Of a stretch of 64,000 nt of DNA, positions 16,206-26,043 are shown in pieces. The notes under the pieces were generated by a model. The model did not search any database. It was not told the origin of the DNA and was given only the letters and a program-made list of their open reading frames with translations. The position numbers and the translations under genes are program-made. Position 1 is the stretch's first letter; every line of letters begins with the position of its first letter. This DNA comes from an uncultured Aquimarina sp. (GTDB lineage Bacteria > Bacteroidota > Bacteroidia > Flavobacteriales > Flavobacteriaceae). The stretch is from positions 248,001 through 312,000 of the forward strand of contig CANMLU010000001.1 of the NCBI GenBank assembly GCA_947498815.1, in the 5' to 3' direction.

Positions 16206-17087
16206 ATGACAACTCAAAAAAATAACTTAACCCTTAAAATCCTTATCGGTGTTCTAGGAGCATTGTTACTTATTCTAGGGATCTTTACGTATAAGTTTTA
16301 TAACGAAGAGAAGCAAAATAAGGCTATTTTGCAACAAGAAAAAGATCTTATTGAAAGTGAATTAGGAGAATTGATCACAAAATATGACAATGCTATTGCG
16401 CTTAATGAAGTAATGGATGATCACTTGCTTAAAGCAAAAGAACGTATTGTTGTGTTATTGGATAGCGTAAAAGACAATGACGCTAACCTGGCATTAATCT
16501 CTAGATATAGAAGAGAAGTAGGGAAATTAAAAAGAGAGCGCGAAAGATTATTTAAACTAGCAGATAGTTTAACGGTAGCCAACACACAGTTAACTACAGA
16601 TCTTGACAGTACTTCTGTTGCGCTTAATCAAAGAATTATACTTTCTGATTCTTTACTCACACAAAACAACAAGCTTGCAGAGATTGTTGAAAGAGGATCT
16701 GCGCTTACAGCTGCAAATATAAAAGCAGAAGGAGTACGTGTACGTAATAGTGGTAAGATATCATCAACAACAAAGGCTAGTAAGTCTGAAAAAGTAAGAG
16801 TGTGTTTTACACTTTCTCCAAATAAGTTAACCGAAAAAGGAGATAAAGAACTTTTTGTACAAGTTATTAATCCTGAAAATAATCTAATTGGAGATAAGAT
16901 TTCTGTAAACTTTGATGATGCAATATTAACATATAGTGGTCGTAACAAAGTATTTTATGAAAACGATGCATTAGATGTATGTGTGCTAGTAGATGCTGCA
17001 GAAGGAGAACTGGTAAAAGGTAACTATGTAGTGAACCTATTCTCTGGCCCAAGAATGATTTCGAACACGCAATTTGAATTGAAATAA
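16206..17087 (+). CDS. Membrane-anchored coiled-coil protein of unknown function
   Basis: A 293-residue protein. It has a single N-terminal TM helix (residues 9-30, LKILIGVLGALLLILGIFTY), a long coiled coil (about 33-170, rich in E/K/L heptads with LKRERERLFKLADSLT), and a C-terminal beta-rich domain (about 190-293, KVRVCFTLSPNKLTEKGDKELFVQVINPENN). This layout is frequent in Flavobacteriia but has no assigned role. It is probably periplasmic, anchored in the inner membrane. It ends in a clear terminator. Confidence 0.8.
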   Translation: MTTQKNNLTLKILIGVLGALLLILGIFTYKFYNEEKQNKAILQQEKDLIESELGELITKYDNAIALNEVMDDHLLKAKERIVVLLDSVKDNDANLALISRYRREVGKLKRERERLFKLADSLTVANTQLTTDLDSTSVALNQRIILSDSLLTQNNKLAEIVERGSALTAANIKAEGVRVRNSGKISSTTKASKSEKVRVCFTLSPNKLTEKGDKELFVQVINPENNLIGDKISVNFDDAILTYSGRNKVFYENDALDVCVLVDAAEGELVKGNYVVNLFSGPRMISNTQFELK

Positions 17088-17107
17088 ATTCATATACATA
17101 AATTTGT

Positions 17108-17141
17108 ACCGCCATATTGATTAAAATATGGCGGTTTTTTT
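17108..17141 (+). terminator. Terminator after the coiled-coil gene
   Basis: ACCGCCATATT (17108-17118) / AATATGGCGGT (17125-17135), loop of 6, T-run of seven. Confidence 0.92.
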
Positions 17142-17191
17142 GTGCTTTTAATAGAAATTAATTTTGTAGTTATTAATTAGATAAATTCAAT

Positions 17192-17199
17192 TATTTTTG
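17192..17199 (+). promoter_or_regulatory. Possible -7 box close to the glyS start codon
   Basis: TATTTTTG matches the Bacteroidota TAnnTTTG -7 consensus and ends only 4 nt before the glyS ATG, so a transcript from here would be almost leaderless. No well-spaced -33 TTG was found. This is a weak call. Confidence 0.25.
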
Positions 17200-17203
17200 C
17201 GCA

Positions 17204-18739
17204 ATGGCAAAGCAAGAAGATAAATTTAAAAAGGTTATCGCCCATGCCAAGGAGTATGGGTATATTTTTGGTTCTAGTGAAATTTATGATGGACTTAGCG
17301 CAGTATATGACTATGGTCAAAATGGAGTAGAGCTCAAAAAAAATATCAGAGAATATTGGTGGAAGAGTATGGTAAATATGCACCAAAATATAGTAGGCCT
17401 CGATGCCGCTATATTTATGCATCCAACCACATGGAAAGCATCTGGTCATGTTGATGCTTTTAATGATCCGCTAATTGATAATAAAGATTCAAAAAAAAGA
17501 TACCGAGCAGATGTGCTTATCGAAGATTATGCCGAAAAACTTAATCAAAAAGCACAGAAAGAGATCGTCAAAGCCAAAAAACGATTTGGAGAGTCTTTTG
17601 ATGAAGAACAATACATTACAACAAATCCAAGAGTAGTAAAGTATCTTTCTCAAAGAGATGAGGTGCTTAAACGAATGGGGAAATCTTTGGAAAATGAAGA
17701 TCTTGAAGATGTTAAGGCACTAATAGAAGAATTAGAGATTGCAGATCCCGAAACAGGGTCCAAAAATTGGACAGATGTACGACAGTTCAATCTCATGTTT
17801 GGAACCAAATTGGGTGCTTCGGCAGATTCTGCTATGGATCTTTATTTGAGACCAGAAACAGCACAGGGTATTTTTGTAAACTTTTTGAACGTCCAAAAAA
17901 CCGGACGAATGAAAATACCTTTTGGTATTGCACAAACAGGAAAAGCATTTAGAAACGAAATAGTTGCTCGCCAGTTTATTTTCAGAATGCGAGAGTTTGA
18001 ACAAATGGAAATGCAATTTTTTGTTCGCCCAGGTGAAGAAATGAAGTGGTATGAATACTGGAAAGAAACACGATTAAATTGGCATTTATCTCTTGGGCTA
18101 GGTAAGGACAATTATCGTTTTCATGATCACGACAAATTAGCGCATTATGCCAATGCAGCAGCAGATATCGAGTTTAATTTTCCGTTTGGATTTAAAGAAT
18201 TGGAAGGGATTCATTCTAGAACCGACTTTGACTTAAAAGCGCACGAAGAACATTCAGGTAAAAAATTACAATTTTTTGATCCAGAATTAAAGGAAAGCTA
18301 TGTTCCTTATGTTGTTGAAACATCTGTTGGGTTAGATAGAATGTTCTTGGCAGTATTTGCTACGGCATTACAGGATGAAGAATTGAAAGATGGAACAAGC
18401 AGAGTGGTATTAAAGCTTCCTGCGGTAGTAGCTCCTATAAAAGCTGCCATACTACCACTTGTCAAAAAAGATGGATTACCAGAGATTGCACAAAAAATTG
18501 TAGATGACTTAAAATGGAAATTTAATGTTATCTATGACGAAAAAGATGCAATTGGTCGTCGTTATAGAAGACAGGATGCCAATGGAACTCCATTCTGCAT
18601 TACTATTGATCATGATACCATAAATAATCAAACTGTTACCATAAGAGATAGAGATACTATGGAGCAAAAACGAGTTCCTATTGCAGAACTTAAAACCATA
18701 ATCTCAGAAAAAACAGATGCAGAGTATTGGTTGAAATAA
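17204..18739 (+). CDS. glyS: Glycyl-tRNA synthetase (dimeric, class II)
   Basis: 511 residues of the alpha2 (eukaryote/archaea-like) GlyRS type. Class II motifs are visible: motif 2 GIAQTGKAFRNEIVARQFIFRMREFEQME (about residues 243-271) and motif 3 VPYVVETSVGLDRMFLAVFA (about 366-385). The C-terminal anticodon-binding domain starts at about residue 400 (PAVVAPIKAAILPL) and ends with IGRRYRRQDANGTPFCITID. Monocistronic, bounded by terminators at 17108 and 18757. Confidence 0.97.
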   Translation: MAKQEDKFKKVIAHAKEYGYIFGSSEIYDGLSAVYDYGQNGVELKKNIREYWWKSMVNMHQNIVGLDAAIFMHPTTWKASGHVDAFNDPLIDNKDSKKRYRADVLIEDYAEKLNQKAQKEIVKAKKRFGESFDEEQYITTNPRVVKYLSQRDEVLKRMGKSLENEDLEDVKALIEELEIADPETGSKNWTDVRQFNLMFGTKLGASADSAMDLYLRPETAQGIFVNFLNVQKTGRMKIPFGIAQTGKAFRNEIVARQFIFRMREFEQMEMQFFVRPGEEMKWYEYWKETRLNWHLSLGLGKDNYRFHDHDKLAHYANAAADIEFNFPFGFKELEGIHSRTDFDLKAHEEHSGKKLQFFDPELKESYVPYVVETSVGLDRMFLAVFATALQDEELKDGTSRVVLKLPAVVAPIKAAILPLVKKDGLPEIAQKIVDDLKWKFNVIYDEKDAIGRRYRRQDANGTPFCITIDHDTINNQTVTIRDRDTMEQKRVPIAELKTIISEKTDAEYWLK

Positions 18740-18756
18740 TCATATAAATTGGCGTC

Positions 18757-18800
18757 AAAACACAAGGCCGTTCCAAATTTGGAACGGCTTTGTGTTTTTT
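18757..18800 (+). terminator. Terminator after glyS
   Basis: A long near-perfect inverted repeat, AAACACAAGGCCGTTCCAAA against TTTGGAACGGCTTTGTGTTT, ending in a T6 run. Confidence 0.92.
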
Positions 18801-18981
18801 GATAACATAAGGAATAGTTTTTGATAAGTTTTAGCGTTAAAGAGAAGTAGGTTTTTCTCAAAATAAGGGTTGTTTTTTATTGATATAGATGAATATAAAA
18901 CTGATAATTATCGTATTTTGAAGTTTAATTGTATTTTAGCCCATAAAGTAAAGAGCAGCGTCTCATTATAAATTATTGCAT

Positions 18982-21900
18982 ATGCTACTGAAGAAGATTT
19001 TAGTTTTTCTTGTCATTATACTTTCTGTTTCGTTTGGTTTCTCACAACAAAAAGAGATCCAGAATGCCACTTGGGTTACCACAGCGGCATCAATGGAAGA
19101 AGTTACTGCTTTAAGTAAGAAAAAGTTAATACCGGCAAAACGTCGTGAAGGAAAAGTGAACCCTAAAAGAGCAGGTTCAAATAAAGTAGTTCCAGGAAAA
19201 GGATTGCCAAAAGGAAAAGACGCTTTATTGTTAAGAAATATTAATAATAAAAGTAGTAGGAATATCAAGCAAAATAAGGCTCCATTATTGACCTTTGAAC
19301 CAGGTTTTAGTAGGGCAGATCCATCTGATCCCACCGGAGCCATAGGTCCAAATCATTATGTAAGTGCATTAAATTCTGCATTTGCGATTCATGATCGCAA
19401 TGGTCAAGTTTTGGTAGCGTCTAATTCTTTGGCCAATATCTGGGAAAATGAAACCCTTGGTGATCCTATCGTTTTTTACGATAATTTTGCAGACCGCTTC
19501 ATTATTACACAGTTTGATGGAGATGGTAGTGGTTCATTGCCGCTTGATCCCGATAATGGATTTTTGATAGCTGTAAGTAAAGGACCTGACCCAGTTAATG
19601 ATGGATGGTTTACCTATAGGTTCAGAACAGGAAATACATTTCCTGATTATCCAAAATTTTCGGTTTGGTCCGATGGATACTATATCACCACCAATAAAGA
19701 CGGCGGTGGAGCACAAACAAGTAGCGAAGTTATTTATGTAATAGAAAGAGATAAAGTCCTTAATGGTATTGCTGATGCAAAAATGGTAGGATTTCCTTTG
19801 CCAGGATCAAGTGTTGGAAGATTTTATAGCCCAGCAGGGTTTAATGCCATTGGTAAATCTTTACCACCTCGAGGAAATGCAAAGATTGTTTATTTACAAG
19901 ACGATGCCTGGGAAGGCGTTGCCGAAGATGCTTTAAAATTTTGGACTATTAACGTGGATTGGATCAATCCCGAACTCTCCACGATCGCAGAAGACGAAGT
20001 CTTAAATGTTAGCAATGGAGATATTACTGCATTTGATTCTGTTTTTGATGGAGGTTTCTTTTCAAACTTACCGCAACCCAATGGAGGGGTGGGTATCGAT
20101 GCACAACAAGCGGTTATGATGCACGCAACAAACTATAGAAGGTTTTGTGATTATAATGCAGTCGTACTTAATTTTGCATTGGATATAGATGATAGACCAG
20201 ATTCTGACAATATTTCTGCCATACGATGGTATGAATTAAGACAAACTACAGACGGGCAACCCTGGACCGTTTTTCAAGAAGGTACTTATGCCTCACCAGA
20301 TGGTAAGAGTGCATGGTGCGGTAGTATGGCAATGGATGCATTTGGAAATATAGGTATGGGGTATACAACAATGGGCACCACAGATAATGGAGCTACAGAA
20401 GATAGTTTTGCTTCGATACGATATACGGGTAGATTGGCTAGTGATCCTTTGGGTCAAATGACATTTACCGAAGAAACTATAGTTGTTGGTACTGGAAATA
20501 ATAATACAGAACGATATGGAGATTACGCCCATTTAACGGTTGACCCAGTCGATGACCAAACATTTTGGCATATAGCAGAGTATTTTGAGGATGGTAGTGG
20601 TAATGCTAATAATGTTGTCGGAGTTTTTAAAATCGCAGAGGATGTAACTCAAGATGTTGGAGTAACACAAATCACTACTCCTAGTGATGCAACGCTAACC
20701 GCAACAGAGGTCATTACCGTAGTTATTCAAAATTATGGAACTCAACCGCAAACAGATATCCCGGTTGCGTATTCGATTAATGGAGGTCCAGTCGTTGAAG
20801 AAGTATTTGCAGGACCTGTAAATGCAGGAAAAGTAGCAACTTTTACGTTTGCCACAACAGCAGATTTAACAGCAGAAAAAGAATATACCATAGCAGTAGA
20901 AACCAACTTGGTAGGAGATGTTGCTCCTGGAAATGATTGTACGACACTTAGTGTTAAGAATTTATTAGCTACAGACGTCGGAATTACAAGTTTAGTTTCT
21001 CCAGAATCTGGAGGAGGGATTTCTACTTCAACATTAATTACGGTTAGGATATTTAATTTTGGAGGATCACCAGTCTCGGATATTCCAATTTTCTATACAA
21101 TTGATGGAGGAGCACCAATTAATGAAGTTTATGCAGGAGAAATAGCTTCTCAAGAATCCATAGATTATACCTTTGAGACTGTGGCTAGTGTACCCGAATT
21201 TACAAGCTATGAGTTTCAATTAGGAACTGCTTTGACCAGTGATCAGGATACCACAAACGATACCTTGACTGTTTCATTACTAAGAGAATTTTGTGAGCCC
21301 ACTTCAGATTGTGCTGCATTTAAGGACGGGATAACCTCTTTTCAATTAGCAAATGTCTCTAATACAAATATTGCCTGTGGATCGGGTTATGAAGATTTTA
21401 CCGAAGAGTTTGAAATTAGCTTAAATCGATTACTGGGATCATTTACAGTAACCGTAAGATCTGGATTTGCTAATGCCGAGGGTGCCGAAAGATTTTCTAT
21501 GTGGATTGACTTCAATGACGATACAGTGTTTGAAGAATCAGAATTAGTATTGGATAATCAAATTATTACTGCAATAGATACAGATCAAGAATTTACATTT
21601 TCACTGGCCAATGATGCTCCACTAGGGACGCATTTACTTCGAATCCGAGGTGGTGACGTGAATTTTAATTCTGGAGCACCGCTTAACGATCCATGTAATT
21701 CGATGGATCAAGGTACTACTCATGATTATAGGGTAACTATCGAAGATATTATAAAACTTGAGGACACGAATTTGATCGTAGTAAGTGAACCAGATAACCA
21801 GTTTGTTATCACCAAAGTATCTGGGAATGCTGCTTCGAGAGAAAGAATTTTCATATTTAATGTGTTAGGACAGATTGTGACCAGTAGTTTTGTAGATAAG

Positions 21901-22017
21901 GATGCTAGTAATACATTTACCTATAACCTGGATATGTCGTTTGCGAAATCTGGAATTTATTTTGCAAGGCTTGGGAATAACAAAAAAGGAGAAGCTATAG
22001 GATTTTTTGTGTTGTAG
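18982..22017 (+). CDS. Large T9SS-secreted multidomain protein (CARDB-like repeats, GEVED domain)
   Basis: 1011 residues from ATG 18982; a TTG two codons earlier is less likely. Signal peptide residues 1-22 (VSFGFSQQ). A large N-terminal domain (about 90-555) has a beta-propeller character (TFEPGFSRADPSDPTGAIGPNHYVSALNS, GFLIAVSKGPDP). Two CARDB-like Ig repeats begin DVGVTQITTPSDATLTATE (about 560) and DVGITSLVSPESGGGISTST (about 660). A GEVED domain follows (about 790-925, FSMWIDFNDDTVFEESELV). The end has a T9SS type A sorting domain (IFNVLGQIVTSSF ... GIYFARL). It is probably secreted and anchored at the surface. Function unknown. Confidence 0.87.
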   Translation: MLLKKILVFLVIILSVSFGFSQQKEIQNATWVTTAASMEEVTALSKKKLIPAKRREGKVNPKRAGSNKVVPGKGLPKGKDALLLRNINNKSSRNIKQNKAPLLTFEPGFSRADPSDPTGAIGPNHYVSALNSAFAIHDRNGQVLVASNSLANIWENETLGDPIVFYDNFADRFIITQFDGDGSGSLPLDPDNGFLIAVSKGPDPVNDGWFTYRFRTGNTFPDYPKFSVWSDGYYITTNKDGGGAQTSSEVIYVIERDKVLNGIADAKMVGFPLPGSSVGRFYSPAGFNAIGKSLPPRGNAKIVYLQDDAWEGVAEDALKFWTINVDWINPELSTIAEDEVLNVSNGDITAFDSVFDGGFFSNLPQPNGGVGIDAQQAVMMHATNYRRFCDYNAVVLNFALDIDDRPDSDNISAIRWYELRQTTDGQPWTVFQEGTYASPDGKSAWCGSMAMDAFGNIGMGYTTMGTTDNGATEDSFASIRYTGRLASDPLGQMTFTEETIVVGTGNNNTERYGDYAHLTVDPVDDQTFWHIAEYFEDGSGNANNVVGVFKIAEDVTQDVGVTQITTPSDATLTATEVITVVIQNYGTQPQTDIPVAYSINGGPVVEEVFAGPVNAGKVATFTFATTADLTAEKEYTIAVETNLVGDVAPGNDCTTLSVKNLLATDVGITSLVSPESGGGISTSTLITVRIFNFGGSPVSDIPIFYTIDGGAPINEVYAGEIASQESIDYTFETVASVPEFTSYEFQLGTALTSDQDTTNDTLTVSLLREFCEPTSDCAAFKDGITSFQLANVSNTNIACGSGYEDFTEEFEISLNRLLGSFTVTVRSGFANAEGAERFSMWIDFNDDTVFEESELVLDNQIITAIDTDQEFTFSLANDAPLGTHLLRIRGGDVNFNSGAPLNDPCNSMDQGTTHDYRVTIEDIIKLEDTNLIVVSEPDNQFVITKVSGNAASRERIFIFNVLGQIVTSSFVDKDASNTFTYNLDMSFAKSGIYFARLGNNKKGEAIGFFVL

Positions 22018-22023
22018 AATAGA

Positions 22024-22392
22024 TTATTGACTTCGATCTTTAATTTCGGTAATTGAAACCGGTCGTGCATCAGTACATCTACTAGGCATTCTTAAACTTG
22101 CAAATTTCACCCAAACTAGTTTTGGCATCTCACCCTTGAAAAAATCGTTAAGATTCATAGGATCAAGATTGTCTTTGTATTCTTCAATATTAAGAATATA
22201 AGGGCAACCAGAAGATTTGCTGGCAGTAATAGTGCCTTTGCTAAACCCTTTTTCTATCATTTCTTGAGAAGTCATATTTTTTGAGCTGGTTTTTGCATCT
22301 GCAGTATCTTTTGTATCCACACCTTTTACCGGCATACAGCTAAATAGCGCAAGATTAATGACTAAAATGGATATTTTGAGCAGATTTTTCAT
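22024..22392 (-). CDS. Small lipoprotein of unknown function
   Basis: A 122-residue protein. The lipobox ALFSC places the lipidated Cys at residue 19. It is followed by a flexible Asp/Lys/Thr linker and a globular part with one Cys pair (SGCPYILNIEEY ... MPSRCTDARPVSI). It does not resemble a family I can name. It is convergent with the T9SS gene, with only 6 nt between stops. Confidence 0.75.
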   Translation of the reverse strand: MKNLLKISILVINLALFSCMPVKGVDTKDTADAKTSSKNMTSQEMIEKGFSKGTITASKSSGCPYILNIEEYKDNLDPMNLNDFFKGEMPKLVWVKFASLRMPSRCTDARPVSITEIKDRSQ

Positions 22393-22466
22393 GTGTCTAT
22401 TTTTTGATACCTAAAGATCATAAAAAAAAATTAGAATTCATTGAGATAAATCATTTCCTGCAACAA

Positions 22467-22787
22467 ATGATAATTAAAAAGGTTTTTATAGTTACAAATT
22501 TTGAAATGTATTACTATAGGGCTATCTGGAAATACTTTTGTGATATTAACATGTTTAATGTCGCTTTTTGTGCAGTTATCATATTTTTATTCGGAGTTTT
22601 TTGGGCTCTTCTTATGTTTTGTACTATAGGCATTTTTATTGGTAGATATGGCTTCAGAGTGTTCAAGGATGACGAATATTATATGTATTATAATCTGGGA
22701 TTTACCAAAAAGGCACTTCTGGCGAAAGTTTTTTATTTAAATCTTATGATTGCATTGCCAATATTAGGTTTGGTAATAATCTTCTAA
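22467..22787 (+). CDS. Small membrane protein paired with an ABC ATPase
   Basis: 106 residues from ATG 22467; the longer reading needs a TTG and a charged stretch without features. Two or three hydrophobic helices are visible: FCAVIIFLFGVFWALLMFCTIGIFIG (about 33-58) and VFYLNLMIALPILGLVIIF at the C-terminus. The loop GRYGFRVFKDDEYYMYYNLGFTK lies between them. It sits 6 nt upstream of an ABC ATPase gene and is probably its membrane partner. It is much smaller than a normal permease, so the transporter may be unusual or incomplete. Confidence 0.7.
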   Translation: MIIKKVFIVTNFEMYYYRAIWKYFCDINMFNVAFCAVIIFLFGVFWALLMFCTIGIFIGRYGFRVFKDDEYYMYYNLGFTKKALLAKVFYLNLMIALPILGLVIIF

Positions 22788-22793
22788 TCGAAT

Positions 22794-23456
22794 ATGAATC
22801 ACCTTGTTGTTAATAACCTCACGAAATCATTCAAGAAACAAATCGTTTTGGACGACTTTTCCTTTCAATGCAGTACTGGGCAAATAATAGGAGTTTTCGG
22901 AAGAAATGGAGCTGGAAAATCAACCTTGTTAAAATGTATTTTGGGCACTTTGAAATCGAATTCAATTGCTATAAGTATTAATAAAGAATATATAAATCCT
23001 GGTAAAATAATTCCAGATGGTAGAATAGGGTACCTTCCTCAAAATTCATTTTTACCAAAGGAGAAAAAGGTTAGAGATATAATTCCGTTAATTCATCCAG
23101 ATGGCGATATACAAGACAGGATATTCTATGCGCCCAATGTTTACAAGATAGATAACAGAAAAATAGGGAAATTATCGCTTGGAGAATTAAGATATCTTGA
23201 GCTCCTTTTGTTAACATATCTGGATCATCAATTTCTGATGCTCGATGAGCCTTTTTCGATGATACAACCTATGCATAAGGATTGGATAAAAGAGCTGTTA
23301 CTATCTCTAAAAGAAAAAAAAGGAATCATCATTACGGATCATTATTATGAAGATGTTCTGGATGTAACTGATACTAATATATTAATCAAAGAAGGAAAAT
23401 CTATTAAAATAGAAAATAAAGAAGACTTAATATATCATGGATATCTTAGAAAATAA
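22794..23456 (+). CDS. ABC transporter ATP-binding protein
   Basis: A 220-residue ATPase. Walker A GRNGAGKST (36-44), signature LSLGELR (about 127-133), Walker B FLMLDEPF (about 148-155) and H-loop IITDHYYED are all present, so it should hydrolyse ATP. The Q-loop region YLPQNSFLP is also visible. It follows the small membrane protein by 6 nt. No full permease or substrate-binding protein is adjacent, and the substrate is unknown. Confidence 0.9.
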   Translation: MNHLVVNNLTKSFKKQIVLDDFSFQCSTGQIIGVFGRNGAGKSTLLKCILGTLKSNSIAISINKEYINPGKIIPDGRIGYLPQNSFLPKEKKVRDIIPLIHPDGDIQDRIFYAPNVYKIDNRKIGKLSLGELRYLELLLLTYLDHQFLMLDEPFSMIQPMHKDWIKELLLSLKEKKGIIITDHYYEDVLDVTDTNILIKEGKSIKIENKEDLIYHGYLRK

Positions 23457-23508
23457 TCCTTAGGATTTGGTAGATTTGAAGTATGTAAACGAAAAGCATT
23501 TTGACACT

Positions 23509-24273
23509 ATGAAAATCATCTCCTATAATGTAAACGGAATTCGAGCAGCTATAAACAAAGGTTTTTTGGATTGGTTAACACAAGCCGATCCCGATGTGAT
23601 TTGTCTTCAGGAAATAAAAGCAAACAAAGAGCAATTAGATCTTAATTTGTTTTCTGAAGCAGGGTACTCCTATAATTACTGGTACAGTGCTCAGAAAAAA
23701 GGATACAGTGGCGTGGCAATCTTATCCAAAAAAGAACCCGATCATATTGAGTATGGTACAGGGATAGATTATATGGATTTTGAAGGCCGTAATCTGCGGG
23801 CCGATTTCAATGGTGTTTCAGTAATGAGTTTATACCTGCCTAGTGGCAGTAATCTGGATCGACTAGAACATAAGCTTAAGTATATGGCCGATTTTCAGGA
23901 ATATGTGAGCACATTACGCAAAAACCACCCTAATTTGGTGATACTGGGAGATTATAATATATGTCACCAGGCGATAGATATTCATGATCCTGTTCGCAAT
24001 AAAAACGTATCTGGATTTTTACCTGTAGAACGAGAATGGATAGGCAATTTTATAGATAGTGGATTTATAGATTCCTTTAGACATTTTAATACCGAACCAC
24101 ATAATTATTCCTGGTGGAGTTACAGGGCCAATTCGAGAGCAAATAATAAAGGATGGCGTTTGGATTACGGAATGGTTGCACAACCGTTACAAGATAAATT
24201 AAAAAGAGCCGTTATTCTATCAGATGCAAAACATAGTGATCACTGCCCTATTGTTGTAGAATTGGAACTATGA
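23509..24273 (+). CDS. xth: Exodeoxyribonuclease III (AP endonuclease)
   Basis: 254 residues from ATG 23509. The 14 residues upstream are not part of the conserved MKIISYNVNGIRAA start. Mg-dependent EEP-family nuclease of base excision repair. Catalytic motifs are SYNVNGIRA, CLQEIKA (metal-binding Glu), LYLPSGS, LGDYNICH (Asp/Asn), WRLDYGM and the terminal SDHCPI (Asp/His). Length fits the family. It lies 35 nt before an OmpA lipoprotein gene on the same strand. Confidence 0.95.
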   Translation: MKIISYNVNGIRAAINKGFLDWLTQADPDVICLQEIKANKEQLDLNLFSEAGYSYNYWYSAQKKGYSGVAILSKKEPDHIEYGTGIDYMDFEGRNLRADFNGVSVMSLYLPSGSNLDRLEHKLKYMADFQEYVSTLRKNHPNLVILGDYNICHQAIDIHDPVRNKNVSGFLPVEREWIGNFIDSGFIDSFRHFNTEPHNYSWWSYRANSRANNKGWRLDYGMVAQPLQDKLKRAVILSDAKHSDHCPIVVELEL

Positions 24274-24307
24274 TTTTGTAATAATACAAATCAATAAAAC
24301 CTACAAA

Positions 24308-25267
24308 ATGATTAAAAAAATTGTATGCATTGCATTCATCGGAGTATTGATGACCTCTTGTGTTACTTCAAAAGTATATAAGGACCTGGAGGGGAAATAC
24401 GCTAGCTTGAAACGTCAAAATCGCAAGATGCAAGATGAATTTTCGGCAATGGAAAAATCGAGCAAAGCCGATAAAAAAGCACTTGAAGAACTTGGTGCTC
24501 AATATGAGAAAACCAAAGCCCAAAGAGACGAATTGCAGACAAATTATGATGCTGCGATGGCGAATTATGAAAACCTAAAAAGATCCTATGATGCCCTCGA
24601 AAAAAATAGTTCTGCTTCGATTGCGGCCAATAGTAAAAAAAACAGAGAATTGTTGGCACAACTTGAAGACAAAGAGAGAGCTTTGGCCGAGGAGCGTAAT
24701 CGATTAGACAAACTCGAAAGAGACCTGGCATCGCGTTCGCAAAGAGTGGATGAGTTAGAAGGACTCATTGCGGCCAAGGATGCCAAAATGCAAGCTTTAA
24801 AAAGGGCGATATCCAAGGCATTACGTAATTTTGAAGGCAAAGGCCTTACCGTAGAAGAACGTAATGGTAAAGTCTATATTTCTATGGAAAACAAGCTCTT
24901 GTTTGAGTCTGGTAGCTGGGCTGTGGGAGTGCAAGGAAGAAAAGCCGTGAAGCAATTAGGAAAAGTGTTGGCCAACAATACCGATATAGCGGTGCTGATC
25001 GAAGGGCATACCGATGACGATCCCTATGCCGGAAACGCGCAGATATCTGGAAACTGGGACCTATCCACCAAAAGAGCAACGGCGATCGTGAATATTTTAT
25101 TAGAGAATCAAAAGATCGATCCACAAAACTTAACCGCTGCAGGTCGTGGCGAGTTTGCCCCTGTGGCATCCAATGATACCAATGAAGGTAAAAGTAAAAA
25201 CCGACGTATCGAGGTGATCCTAACCCCAAAACTGGATGAGATCAGTAAGTTGTTAAATGATATTTGA
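24308..25267 (+). CDS. OmpA-family peptidoglycan-binding lipoprotein with coiled coil
   Basis: 319 residues. Lipobox LMTSC, Cys18 lipidated. A long coiled coil spans about residues 25-170 (KDLEGKYASLKRQNRKMQDE and on). The C-terminal OmpA domain (about 195-310) contains the peptidoglycan-contact motif LIEGHTDDDPY and SKNRRIEVILTP. It links the outer membrane to the cell wall. It ends with a strong terminator. Confidence 0.92.
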   Translation: MIKKIVCIAFIGVLMTSCVTSKVYKDLEGKYASLKRQNRKMQDEFSAMEKSSKADKKALEELGAQYEKTKAQRDELQTNYDAAMANYENLKRSYDALEKNSSASIAANSKKNRELLAQLEDKERALAEERNRLDKLERDLASRSQRVDELEGLIAAKDAKMQALKRAISKALRNFEGKGLTVEERNGKVYISMENKLLFESGSWAVGVQGRKAVKQLGKVLANNTDIAVLIEGHTDDDPYAGNAQISGNWDLSTKRATAIVNILLENQKIDPQNLTAAGRGEFAPVASNDTNEGKSKNRRIEVILTPKLDEISKLLNDI

Positions 25268-25284
25268 TTAGGAGTAGTATTCAA

Positions 25285-25317
25285 AAAAAAATAGCGGCCA
25301 TTTGGCCGCTATTTTTT
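25285..25317. terminator. Terminator between convergent genes
   Basis: AAAAAATAGCGGCCA (25285-25299) / TGGCCGCTATTTTTT (25303-25317). It can serve the OmpA gene and the minus-strand gene ending at 25338. Confidence 0.92.
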
Positions 25318-25337
25318 ATATGATATACGTGGTTTTA

Positions 25338-25742
25338 TTAATTGAATAGACTATTCAAAATATTCTCCACATCAGCATCTTGATTTTCTGCAAGGCTGGT
25401 CTTCAACTCCATTAATTTAGCCTGAAAAGTTTCAATTACACGTTCAGCATTCATTTTATCTAAAGGAATCTTTTTTCCAACAGATGTCAGCAAAGTATAT
25501 TCATAATGCTGTAAATGTTTAGGTTTTGATTTATCTAACTTTTTTTGAACAGATACAGTACCCTTAGCAGTAATTATTGAAATTACATTGCCATGAGCAA
25601 CTACTTTCTCAGTTTGTTCACCTAAGTCAGTAGCTAAAGAATATACCTGATCAAAAACCTCTGTAAGTTTTGTCCAATCTTCTTGAGCCTGAGTTGATAA
25701 TCCTGCGCATAGCACAAATGCAAGTAGAAATAATTTTTTCAT
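25338..25742 (-). CDS. Small exported protein of unknown function
   Basis: A 134-residue protein with a Sec signal peptide (MKKLFLLAFVLCAGLSTQAQ). The mature part is predicted helix at both ends with a central beta segment (KVVAHGNVISIITAKGTVSVQKKLD). No Cys in the mature part and no recognised family. Monocistronic. Confidence 0.78.
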   Translation of the reverse strand: MKKLFLLAFVLCAGLSTQAQEDWTKLTEVFDQVYSLATDLGEQTEKVVAHGNVISIITAKGTVSVQKKLDKSKPKHLQHYEYTLLTSVGKKIPLDKMNAERVIETFQAKLMELKTSLAENQDADVENILNSLFN

Positions 25743-26043
25743 AATGTTTGGGTGTTTAATAATGTATTAAAAGTTTATAGGTTAATTACACCGGTTACCT
25801 AACGCGATAAAATTCATTTTATTGTTAAAATAACCTTAAAAAGCGAGTCAAAATACTCAATTTATTTGATAAAAACCAAAAAGTGTGCCACGAATTTAAT
25901 AAACCAAAATAAAATCATTAATTATGTATATTGTGAAAAAGCAGCATGCTTTTATATAAAAGCATAAAAATAAGGAAGACATGTAACAAAAGGACGTTGC
26001 CAGACGTTTATAATACCCCAATTAATTTAAAACTATAGAACAA
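25743..26043. other. Divergent promoter region with palindrome
   Basis: A 301-bp gap between divergent genes. The only marked structure is ATGCTTTT-ATAT-AAAAGCAT (25946-25965), an 8-bp-stem palindrome about 80 nt before the next gene. No consensus promoter box could be assigned. Confidence 0.4.
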
